DNA of 64,000 bases from positions 124,001 through 188,000 of the forward strand of contig JAEUWD010000002.1 in assembly GCA_016786485.1 (NCBI GenBank), read 5' to 3'. Position numbers and translations under genes: made by a program. This document shows positions 17,075 through 24,532 of the stretch, one piece after another. How positions within the stretch are numbered: position 1 is the stretch's first letter; the number at the start of each line of letters is the position of its first letter. Origin of the DNA: Bacteriovoracaceae bacterium (GTDB lineage: Bacteria; Bdellovibrionota; Bacteriovoracia; Bacteriovoracales; Bacteriovoracaceae). The notes beneath the pieces are model-generated. The model was not told the DNA's origin. It worked only from the letters and a program-made list of their open reading frames with translations, and ran no database searches.

Positions 17075-19378
17075 ATGAAAGGTCGTTTACTACCCACTTT
17101 TTTCAAAAGTGATTTTAGCTCGTACATGCTGTGCTTTTTTCAAGGTCAGAGCATTTATTTTTTAAAATTAATTTCGATCGTTCAGTTAGTGAATACCCTT
17201 TCACTAAAAGCTTTTCCGTACTTAATGTTATTGCAGGCGATCATTGCTTACATTTCCATTCAACTCAGCCATAAATTAGTCACTAGTTCAAAACTAAAAT
17301 TTCATATTATTACCAGCGCACTTTCGATTTTGGTTTTGGCGATTAATTATAATTTGGGACACAGTCCAGAAGATCTCACATTTCCGCTCTTCATTTTTAT
17401 TCTTTCTAGTAATTTGACGACACTAAGTGAAATTTCTTACGAAGGTGAAATCTCTCAACGCATTTCTGTTTTAAAAAATCCTAAGATTTCGACATATCTC
17501 ACTTTCGCTAAGGAAGTTGGGGTCATGGCAGCAGCGGGCATGATGCTGTTTTTCGAAAAATTTTTCTCACAAGAAACGCAAATGATTGTTTATCTGCCAT
17601 TTATTCTTTCATCGGCTTTTGTTGTCGTTTCTTATTTTATCCAACCAGCATCAGCTAAAAATAAGGTCAATATTGAAGCGCAAAAAACACCTTTTGATAA
17701 ATTTCATTTTCCCTTTATTAATATGATTATCGTTCTGATTGGAATCATGTTCTTAATTAAAAACCTACAAAGTTTTGGTGTGTTACTAGCGATGAATTTA
17801 CTTAAAGATAATGCTGAATATAGCACTTCAACTATTTATTCTTATTTATCGATTGTTGAAACCGTTTGTATTATTAGTATGCTAAGTTTTACTGCTCTGA
17901 TGCAAAAGAAAGCACATTCATGGAGCCGTGGATTTAATCTTTATTTCATTCAGCAATTTACAGGTATGGCGAGCTTGGTTTTTACCATGAATCCTTTTTT
18001 ATTTTTAGGCGCGGGAGTCCTAAGAAAGGTTTCTCAACGAACTTTTATCGAATCTGCCATTACATTACTAATGAGTTCATTCCCACAACGTGTGGCGGTC
18101 GAAGCACGAATTTACGTAAAGAAATTTGTTGGATTATACTCTTACGTTTTCTTGGCACTTATCACTTACCCGCTCACGCAAGGCATGATTGGCCAGGAAG
18201 TTTTCTGGGCCTTAGGCAGCGGGATTTCTCTGCTGGGGTTATTTTTCAGAAAAAAACTTTTCAACCAAGTGACTGAATATCTAGTTGCCAACATCGTGCG
18301 CTCTAATATTTATGATGCTTATAATGCATGTTTAGCTCTGGCCCATCCAGAAGCTAAAAACCATTCAACAGCACTGCTTTCACTCTTGAAAAGCAATCCT
18401 CGCCCATTTTTAGCTAAAGCTATTATTCATGCTTTAGGTGAAATCAGTGATCCCCGTTCACTGCCATATTTAATGAAATACTTTCATGAAAGTAAGCGCG
18501 AAGATATGCAACTAACCGTGGTACAGGCATTGCTCAAATTTAAAACGCATGAAGTTGATTTGTTTTTAGTTCAAACTTTACGTCGAATTATTATTGAACA
18601 AGTTTCACTTGGGCAAATTCGCCGCTCTATTTTCAGAGCTATCACCAGTCGTATTAATGATATTGCGATTCCTTCATTACTTGAAATTGTTCAAGGTCAG
18701 AAAAACGATCAGCGAATTGTGGCCAATGCCCTTTTTGTTTTAGGTGAAATCGCTCGCGAGACTCGTGATCCAGGTCTCTATAAAATTTTATCGCAATATT
18801 TAAGCGACCAGTACACTCGTCGAGTAGTCACAAATGTTATTGTCTTCTTATTTGATCACCCTCGCTACAAGCAACTGGCACTAGAACATTTTGAAGTTTA
18901 TTTAACATCAAATGATCCTAACGATCGAGCAGCTGTCGCCTTCCTAGCGGGTGAATTAAAAATGAGTTCACTCATCCCTTACGTCTATGAAAACAGCAAA
19001 CAAGTCGGGCATAAAAATTCCACTCTGCTTATTTCTCTACTTAAACAAAAATACCCAGAGTCTTATTCGCTAGTGGCCAATTATATTCTAAGTAGTGAAA
19101 GTAATGAGAGTCGCGAAACATGTCTTAATCAGTTAAGTGCTATCAACCAACAACAATTACGTTACAAAGTTTATTTTCATATTTTGGATAATCACCCAAA
19201 TGAAATTCCAAAATTATTGGAATACCTTAGAAATAGTGAACGTGATTTCGATGAAGACCGACGTCTCATTCAACAAGAAGCCATTCGCCTCGGAATTGAA
19301 GTCGAAGATGATAATCAGCTTTTCGTTGAAGCTGAACAAGTAACTAAAACTCCAGAACGCATAAAAAAGAGTGCTTAG
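17075..19378 (+). CDS. multi-pass carrier (MFS/NTT-like) fused to HEAT repeats
   Basis: A 767-residue protein in two parts. Residues 1 to about 395 hold ten to twelve hydrophobic helices in the pattern of an MFS or nucleotide-transporter (NTT/TLC) carrier. Residues about 400-700 are soluble and built of helix pairs with HEAT-repeat character, such as KAIIHALGEISDPRSLPYLMKYF and ANALFVLGEIARETRDPGLY. Carrier-HEAT fusions are known among bacterial NTT-like proteins, but I cannot see a diagnostic ATP/ADP-binding motif, so the substrate is unknown. The HEAT part should be cytoplasmic and may bind a partner. It follows the M16 gene by 37 bases in the same direction. Confidence 0.75.
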   Translation: MKGRLLPTFFKSDFSSYMLCFFQGQSIYFLKLISIVQLVNTLSLKAFPYLMLLQAIIAYISIQLSHKLVTSSKLKFHIITSALSILVLAINYNLGHSPEDLTFPLFIFILSSNLTTLSEISYEGEISQRISVLKNPKISTYLTFAKEVGVMAAAGMMLFFEKFFSQETQMIVYLPFILSSAFVVVSYFIQPASAKNKVNIEAQKTPFDKFHFPFINMIIVLIGIMFLIKNLQSFGVLLAMNLLKDNAEYSTSTIYSYLSIVETVCIISMLSFTALMQKKAHSWSRGFNLYFIQQFTGMASLVFTMNPFLFLGAGVLRKVSQRTFIESAITLLMSSFPQRVAVEARIYVKKFVGLYSYVFLALITYPLTQGMIGQEVFWALGSGISLLGLFFRKKLFNQVTEYLVANIVRSNIYDAYNACLALAHPEAKNHSTALLSLLKSNPRPFLAKAIIHALGEISDPRSLPYLMKYFHESKREDMQLTVVQALLKFKTHEVDLFLVQTLRRIIIEQVSLGQIRRSIFRAITSRINDIAIPSLLEIVQGQKNDQRIVANALFVLGEIARETRDPGLYKILSQYLSDQYTRRVVTNVIVFLFDHPRYKQLALEHFEVYLTSNDPNDRAAVAFLAGELKMSSLIPYVYENSKQVGHKNSTLLISLLKQKYPESYSLVANYILSSESNESRETCLNQLSAINQQQLRYKVYFHILDNHPNEIPKLLEYLRNSERDFDEDRRLIQQEAIRLGIEVEDDNQLFVEAEQVTKTPERIKKSA

Positions 19379-19498
19379 TAATTTCAAATACTTAGTTTGA
19401 GTGCCAACTAAAATCAATGCTCAGTGATGCTAAGGAACCCAAGCTAGCTTAACCCAAGTTATTGAAATATCGTTATATTACTGAATCTTTTTAGTCTG

Positions 19499-19523
19499 AA
19501 CTCATATAAGCCGATAATGAGTT
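19499..19523. promoter_or_regulatory. inverted repeat upstream of the Cys-rich gene pair
   Basis: AACTCAT (19499-19505) and ATGAGTT (19517-19523) are separated by 11 bases and lie 25 bases before the first Cys-rich gene. TATAAG at 19505-19510 could be a -10 element inside it. It could be an operator or a 5' UTR hairpin. The rest of the 169-base gap shows nothing further. Confidence 0.3.
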
Positions 19524-19547
19524 AATATAGAAGTAAGAGGATATATT

Positions 19548-20750
19548 ATGAGACCATTAAAAAGTGCAATTGCTATATTTTTTATGATGGCGTTATTCGT
19601 AAGCAGCGATTTATACGCTCAAGCCAATAGAAGACATCAAAAAGCGATCATTCTGAATAATAATAACAATATTGCAAATCCCAATCTGATTAAAAGTAAC
19701 GAACAAAGAAGTCAGCAACGTGATGTTCTTGAAAATGTTCAAGAGCGTGAAGAGCAGCTGGAATTAATGCGACTAACTTGTATTCCACCAGCTGAAAAAA
19801 ATGAAATTGCCATGAGATGTGATTGTCCGAACGCACTTCAAACTTATAATGCAAACTCAGGTTGCAGTTGTTCGATTACTGGCCCTGCTGGCAGTGTTAA
19901 TAGCACCTGTACGGGATGTAATACTGGCTTTACATTAAGTGGGACGATGTGTGTGGCTCAGGCCACATGTGATGCTACCAAAGGCGAGACTGGAAGCCCG
20001 GGAGCTTGTATTAATTGTTGGGACTTAAGTCAAATCATTTCAAACGGCGCTTGCGCTGCTTGTACGCCGAAAGCCTTTAATACGACTACACATACTTGCG
20101 AGGATCTTCCTTGTAATGCCGCGATTGGTGAAGTCGGAACAGCGGGTGCCTGCACGAATTGCTGGAACGATTCAAAAATCGTTTCAAACGGCGCTTGTGT
20201 TGCGTGTACTCTGCCACAAGTGTTTAATTCAACAACCCATTTATGTGAAGCTCCTTCCTGTGAAGCAAGCGAGGGTAAAGTTGTCGTAGGAGGTGTTTGT
20301 ACTGACTGCTGGGCAGCTGATAAAATTGTAGAAGGTGGCGGATGTTCTCCATGTCCAGAACTGCAATTTTTCGATTCAGTAACTCACACCTGCCAGGAAG
20401 TTACTTGTGATGCAACGAAGGGCGAAGCCAAGATCGTTGGAGCTTGTTTTAACTGTTGGGAAGATTCACAAATGATAAATAGTAGCGGTGATGGCTGCCT
20501 GGCCTGTAATCAAAATGAAACCTTTAATGCGACTACGCATACATGCGAGTGTTTACTTCCATACAAACTAAATGATTCAAATGTTTGTGTTGAGCCTGAT
20601 GTGTTAATACCAGAAGACGAAGAAGATGACGACAACAACGATAATGGTGGCAACAACGGCGGTGAGGGCGGTGGCGGCGGTGAAGGCGGCGGCGATTGTA
20701 GTATCGGAGAGGGCTGCAAAGAAGAGCAACAATTCCAGGATACAACCTAA
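19548..20750 (+). CDS. secreted Cys-rich repeat protein with Gly-rich acidic tail (paralogue 1)
   Basis: A 400-residue exported protein; the signal peptide ends near LYAQ. Residues 26-140 form a conserved head shared with the next gene, with IIKSNEQR-like and DVLENVQEREEQL helices, then a Cys-rich GCSCSITGP and CTGCNTGF segment. Residues 141-335 are four Cys-rich modules of 48-49 residues, each with a central NCW or DCW and ending near THTC. The tail has an Asp/Glu run followed by a Gly/Glu run. The Cys spacing suggests EGF- or GCC2/GCC3-like disulfide knots, so it is probably a surface or extracellular protein. No catalytic feature is visible. AAGAGG precedes the ATG. Confidence 0.7.
   Translation: MRPLKSAIAIFFMMALFVSSDLYAQANRRHQKAIILNNNNNIANPNLIKSNEQRSQQRDVLENVQEREEQLELMRLTCIPPAEKNEIAMRCDCPNALQTYNANSGCSCSITGPAGSVNSTCTGCNTGFTLSGTMCVAQATCDATKGETGSPGACINCWDLSQIISNGACAACTPKAFNTTTHTCEDLPCNAAIGEVGTAGACTNCWNDSKIVSNGACVACTLPQVFNSTTHLCEAPSCEASEGKVVVGGVCTDCWAADKIVEGGGCSPCPELQFFDSVTHTCQEVTCDATKGEAKIVGACFNCWEDSQMINSSGDGCLACNQNETFNATTHTCECLLPYKLNDSNVCVEPDVLIPEDEEDDDNNDNGGNNGGEGGGGGEGGGDCSIGEGCKEEQQFQDTT
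19968..20552 (+). repeat. four tandem Cys-rich protein modules
   Basis: Four copies of a module of 48-49 codons occur in tandem. Shared landmarks are a starting Cys, GE or GK at position 6-7, a (N/D)CW near 17, a CxxC or CxAC pair near 29-33, and a final FN..THxC. The copies have diverged at DNA level, so they are older than the repeats in the neighbouring gene. Confidence 0.75.
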
Positions 20751-20779
20751 AAATTAAAAATTTTAGCGAGGATTTTTTT

Positions 20780-22177
20780 ATGAATTTATTTAAACATCTT
20801 AACACCTTACTACATACCTTATGCTTGCTAATGAGTATCAATCTATATGCTCAAAACAATAGCCGTTTTCAAAATGCGGTTATTCAAAATCAAAATATCA
20901 ATGTTTCTGATCCAAATATTATTAAGGCCAATGAACAGCGAGGAGACCAAAGAGATATTCTTGAAAATGTTCAGGCACGCGAAGAGCAGTTAACGATAAT
21001 GAAATTAAACTGTATTGCACCAGCGGTTAAAAACGAAATCGCTATAAGATGTGATTGCCCTTCAAGTTTTCAAATCTATAACACTTCCTCAGGTTGTACC
21101 TGTAGTCTAAGTGGCCCATCAGGCAGCGTAAATAACACATGTACCGGTTGTAATACCGGCTTTCAGCTAAATGGTTCGATGTGTGTTTCGACTTGCCAGC
21201 TTTCAGGTTTGAACTTTAATGCTACGACTTGTACGTGTAATCCCGGTTATCAAGAAAATTCAACTGGCACAGCTTGTGTTCGTAGTTGTCAGTTAACAGG
21301 CCTAAACTTTAATGCAACGACTTGTACTTGTAATACTGGTTACAGCTTAAATAATACTGGTACTGGCTGTGTGCTTGGCTGTGCTTTAACTGGCTCTAAC
21401 TTTAATGAGGCCACTTGTACTTGTAATACTGGTTATATTGTGAATAGAACCGGAACTGGCTGTGTGCTTGGCTGTGCTTTAACTGGCTCTAACTTTAATG
21501 CAGCAACTTGTACTTGTAATTCTGGTTATAGCTTAAATAGTACTGGTACTGGTTGTGTGCTTGGTTGCCCTTTAACTGGTTTAAACTTTAATGCAACGAC
21601 TTGTACGTGCAATACTGGTTACACTATTAATAGTACAGGTACTGGTTGTGATGAATCTGCGATTGTATGTAATTCATTAGAAGGTAAAGTACTCTCTGGA
21701 GGTGAATGTGTTGACTGCTGGGCCGAATTAAAAATTGTAGCATCAATTGATAACGGGCCCTTGATGTGTAGAGCATGCGGAACAAGAGCTGTATTTAATG
21801 AGACGACAAAAAGATGTGACCAATGCCCTGCCGAGACACCTGATTCTATCAATAATGTATGCCAAGCCTCAAGCTGTACAATCACTAATGCCGACGCTAA
21901 TTGCCAGTGTACCGGAACAAAGACCTATCTCGACAGGACATTAAATAGCTGCGTAACTTGCGGAGCAGATGAGGTGCTTAATGCTGGAGGAGACGGATGT
22001 CGTGCACCTGATGCATGTGACATGAATCCAGGCCCGGGCCTCGACCCAGACAACTGTTACTGTCGTCCCGGTTATGAACCGGTAGGTAAGTATTGCCGAA
22101 TTGTAATTGAAGATACCTGCGATCCAGCTGCCGGTGATACATGCCTTGAGGAAGCCCCAAGAGAAAAAGAAAGATAG
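20780..22177 (+). CDS. secreted EGF-like repeat protein (paralogue 2)
   Basis: A 465-residue exported protein (signal peptide ending near LYAQ). It shares its head of about 115 residues with the upstream gene, including DPNIIKANEQR, DILENVQAREEQL and CTGCNTGF. Residues 139-293 are five near-identical 31-residue repeats with pattern CxLTGxNFNxxTCTCNxGYxxNxTGTGC, matching EGF-like spacing (C-x12-C-x-C-x12-C). The remaining 170 residues hold further irregular Cys-rich units, with CWAE and CRPGYEP motifs. It is very likely a cell-surface or secreted adhesive protein. GCGAGGA precedes the ATG at 29 bases from the paralogue's stop, so the two probably form an operon. Confidence 0.72.
   Translation: MNLFKHLNTLLHTLCLLMSINLYAQNNSRFQNAVIQNQNINVSDPNIIKANEQRGDQRDILENVQAREEQLTIMKLNCIAPAVKNEIAIRCDCPSSFQIYNTSSGCTCSLSGPSGSVNNTCTGCNTGFQLNGSMCVSTCQLSGLNFNATTCTCNPGYQENSTGTACVRSCQLTGLNFNATTCTCNTGYSLNNTGTGCVLGCALTGSNFNEATCTCNTGYIVNRTGTGCVLGCALTGSNFNAATCTCNSGYSLNSTGTGCVLGCPLTGLNFNATTCTCNTGYTINSTGTGCDESAIVCNSLEGKVLSGGECVDCWAELKIVASIDNGPLMCRACGTRAVFNETTKRCDQCPAETPDSINNVCQASSCTITNADANCQCTGTKTYLDRTLNSCVTCGADEVLNAGGDGCRAPDACDMNPGPGLDPDNCYCRPGYEPVGKYCRIVIEDTCDPAAGDTCLEEAPREKER
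21194..21658 (+). repeat. five tandem 93-base repeats coding EGF-like units
   Basis: Five consecutive 93-base units encode 31 residues each. Copies 2-5 share long identical DNA stretches, around the acttgtacttgtaat and actggctgtgtgcttggctg segments, which points to recent duplication by slippage or recombination. The unit is a multiple of three, so copy-number change would keep the frame. Confidence 0.9.
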
Positions 22178-22211
22178 ATTAATCCAGGCATAATTTTCTT
22201 TCTAATAAACC

Positions 22212-22269
22212 AAACCACTAAAGATTAAACTGTAAATATGAGTTTAGTCTTTAGTGGTTTAGTTTTTTT
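22212..22269 (+). terminator. 20-base-pair hairpin plus U-tract, with the next gene's start codon in its loop
   Basis: Bases 22212-22231 pair with 22241-22260 over 20 positions, with a single T-G wobble at 22225/22247. The loop is 22232-22240 and a run of seven T follows at 22263-22269. It is a canonical intrinsic terminator for the Cys-rich gene pair. It also contains the ATG of the next gene (22238-22240) in the loop, and the 3' arm encodes the start of that gene's signal peptide. It could therefore act as an attenuator or translational switch. Confidence 0.85.
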
Positions 22270-23548
22270 ATCAGTTATTTTTAACGCTGCTTATGCGCTC
22301 GATCTCAATGATGAACTTAAAACTAGAATTATTAAAGTTATTCCGGGTAAAAATACTATCGTTATCAATCGAGGAATAGAAGACTACATTAAACATCAAG
22401 AGCATATGAAAATTGAAGTTGATGGTGTATTTGCGGCTAGGGCCGTCGCCGTAAGGACTTCACTTCGGACCGCCTATTTAAAGCTCTATCGTGTCGCAAA
22501 TCCAAAGCTTCTCACGGCCAATGCTGACATCAAGATTAGTTCACTACAAAAAAGTGAAGTTCCAATTTACGTGGAAGAAGAAATTCGAGAAAGAGATTTC
22601 TATTTCGATTTGCAAAAACTTGAACAAGACATCGATCGTAAAATTATCGCTCAAAATCAACTTATGACTTCAGACTTGCCTCCTGTGATGGATGCGGTTC
22701 ATCCGGATAAACACTATCGCTATATCGATCGTGAACTCAAAGTTTATGAAACTGACACCTATCATTCTGAATCGATATGGGAAGCATTTAGTGCTAAAAA
22801 TATGTTCTTTAATATTTTTGCTAGTCCTTATCAAACTCAAAGACTAAATAATCAAAAAAATATCAATTACGGTCTCACGATTGGTACTGGTCGTGGCAGA
22901 AAATATGAGCTTTCATTTAATCTGACGCAAAATCTTTTTATTAGCCAGAACCAATTTTCTAATTTTAAAAACGAATTCTCATCAACCAATGCCGACCTAA
23001 CTCTCGATATAAATCGAGTCACACCCAAAGTGAGTTACTTTTTACTTGGCTCGTACCTACAGCAAAAACAAAGTGACCCAATATTCGGAGAAATTTATCC
23101 CGTCAAAAACCAGTCACGCATTGGTCCTTTTGGAATTAAATATCACATCCATGAAAGCTCAACGATTAGTCGCTTTGATATTAGCTATATCCCACTTTAT
23201 GAAACACGGGTAAGTGAGGTGCTGGACTATAACTTGCTACAGATTAATATTCAGGATCGTAAGAACTTTCGTCATTCTGTTCGAGTACGTTTTGATATGA
23301 ATATTCCGCAAAGCCGTTTTTACTTTCGCAATACCCTTTTCTGGCGACCGGCGATGTACAAGAGTTCATTTGAATTAGATTTTAATGATGTGGATATTAA
23401 TAATACTTTTAGTATTGGTTATCAACTCACCAACAATGCATCGATTGATTATATGAATATTTACACTAATGATATTCGTTTACAACGTGACAACGGCATT
23501 GAGCCAATCAATATGATAAATCAATTTAACTTTCGATTAAGTTTTTAA
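22238..23548 (+). CDS. outer-membrane beta-barrel protein of unknown function
   Basis: A 436-residue protein with a signal peptide (SLVFSGLVFLSVIFNAAYA). Residues about 25-110 are a small beta domain; a charged helical linker follows. From about residue 185 there are alternating amphipathic strands with Tyr- and Asn-rich turns, ending NQFNFRLSF. The terminal Phe and strand pattern fit a barrel of about 12-14 strands, possibly DUF481-like. The start is constrained to the ATG at 22238 because an in-frame TAA lies at 22226-22228. No Shine-Dalgarno sequence is present, and the start codon sits in the loop of a long hairpin. Its end overlaps dapF by 23 bases. Confidence 0.65.
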   Translation: MSLVFSGLVFLSVIFNAAYALDLNDELKTRIIKVIPGKNTIVINRGIEDYIKHQEHMKIEVDGVFAARAVAVRTSLRTAYLKLYRVANPKLLTANADIKISSLQKSEVPIYVEEEIRERDFYFDLQKLEQDIDRKIIAQNQLMTSDLPPVMDAVHPDKHYRYIDRELKVYETDTYHSESIWEAFSAKNMFFNIFASPYQTQRLNNQKNINYGLTIGTGRGRKYELSFNLTQNLFISQNQFSNFKNEFSSTNADLTLDINRVTPKVSYFLLGSYLQQKQSDPIFGEIYPVKNQSRIGPFGIKYHIHESSTISRFDISYIPLYETRVSEVLDYNLLQINIQDRKNFRHSVRVRFDMNIPQSRFYFRNTLFWRPAMYKSSFELDFNDVDINNTFSIGYQLTNNASIDYMNIYTNDIRLQRDNGIEPINMINQFNFRLSF

Positions 23549-24329
23549 AAGTTTTACCTTCAAACTGATCTGAGACTTCGCCCTGAAAATAGATTTTATC
23601 TTTCTTAAATTCAACTTGCAACAACCCGCCTTTAACTTTGACCTGGATTTTATCTCCCCAACCATAAAAGCGTCGACATGAAACAGCTGTGGCCACCACA
23701 CCCGTACCACAGGCCATCGTTTCAGCTTCCACACCCCTTTCGTAAGTTCGTAAAGCAATCAATGCTTTTTTCGCATCGATAACTTCGAAGAAGTCGACAT
23801 TGGCGCCAATTGGAAATTGCTTATGATAACGAAAATATTTACCCTTAACGTCCACAGGATAATTTTCTAAGTTTTTTACTTCCGCTACTAAATGCGGCAC
23901 ACCGGTATTTAAAAAAAGGCACTGATTAAAATCTTTAAAATCTTCACCTGTCGGCTTCTTAATGTCGCTTAATTCGGTCATCTCAAGAGTAACGAGTTTT
24001 TTTTTGACCGAACCATGATAAACACTGTTCATAGTTTTAAATTGATAAACTTTCTTAGTTTTTTTTGTTAAGTAGTGATGATAAAAATGTAAAGCGGCCC
24101 TCGCGCCATTACCACACATCTGCGCTTCAGAGCCATCAGGATTAAAAATTTGCATTTCAAAATCGTAGCCTGCTTTTTTTTGTAAAAAAATCAAACCATC
24201 CGCACCAATACCTAGATGGCGATGACAGACCTTCTGCGCCAAGTCTGATGTGAGCTTATAGCTTCTTTTAAAGTTATCAACGAGAACGAAATCGTTACCC
24301 GTGGCTGAATATTTTATAAATGAAAACAT
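23526..24329 (-). CDS. dapF: diaminopimelate epimerase
   Basis: A 267-residue enzyme that converts LL- to meso-diaminopimelate, for lysine and peptidoglycan synthesis in the cytoplasm. Both catalytic cysteines are in place: MCGNGAR near residue 72-78 and ACGTGVVATAV near 205-215. The N-terminal FIKYSATGNDFVLVDN and the GADGLIFL and FNPDGSEAQ motifs are typical. Length is normal for the family. No other lysine genes are adjacent. There is no obvious Shine-Dalgarno sequence before the ATG. Confidence 0.95.
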   Translation of the reverse strand: MFSFIKYSATGNDFVLVDNFKRSYKLTSDLAQKVCHRHLGIGADGLIFLQKKAGYDFEMQIFNPDGSEAQMCGNGARAALHFYHHYLTKKTKKVYQFKTMNSVYHGSVKKKLVTLEMTELSDIKKPTGEDFKDFNQCLFLNTGVPHLVAEVKNLENYPVDVKGKYFRYHKQFPIGANVDFFEVIDAKKALIALRTYERGVEAETMACGTGVVATAVSCRRFYGWGDKIQVKVKGGLLQVEFKKDKIYFQGEVSDQFEGKTFKNLIES

Positions 24330-24339
24330 GTGAGTATTC

Positions 24340-24366
24340 TTGCATAAAAAGCCTATTTTTGATACT
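24340..24366 (+). promoter_or_regulatory. weak candidate promoter of the tRNA-CAU gene
   Basis: TTGCAT (24340-24345) and GATACT (24361-24366) are separated by 15 bases, about 14 bases before the mature tRNA. The spacing is short, so the exact boxes are uncertain. Confidence 0.3.
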
Positions 24367-24380
24367 TACAAAGCTTAGGT

Positions 24381-24457
24381 GGGATAATAGCTCAGTTGGT
24401 TAGAGCTCCCGGCTCATAACCGGGTGGTCCCTGGTTCAAGTCCAGGTTGTCCCACCA
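24381..24457 (+). tRNA. tRNA with CAT anticodon (elongator Met or Ile2)
   Basis: A full cloverleaf is visible. The acceptor GGGATAA pairs with TTGTCCC (one T-G pair). The D-stem is GCTC/GAGC, the anticodon stem CCCGG/CCGGG with loop CTCATAA, and the T-stem CCTGG/CCAGG with loop TTCAAGT. The CCA end is encoded. G1-C72 pairs normally, which rules out the initiator tRNA. A CAT anticodon could be read as elongator Met, or as Ile if C34 becomes lysidine; the sequence alone does not settle this. Confidence 0.93.
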
Positions 24458-24532
24458 CTTTTTCTTAGTATTCTTTACACAGCAAAAAAATCTTAAATTC
24501 CATATAAAACTGTCTGTGATAGCTAGTCGCTC

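Noticed and set aside
20510-20841. Pro-, Ser- and Arg-rich minus-strand frames opposite the Gly/Asp-rich tail of a Cys-rich protein
   Set aside because: Low-complexity repeats read backwards give artificial open frames.
21194-21658. Regularly repeated DNA that could suggest a CRISPR array
   Set aside because: Units are 93 bases with no spacers and encode a continuous EGF-like repeat; no Cas genes are present.
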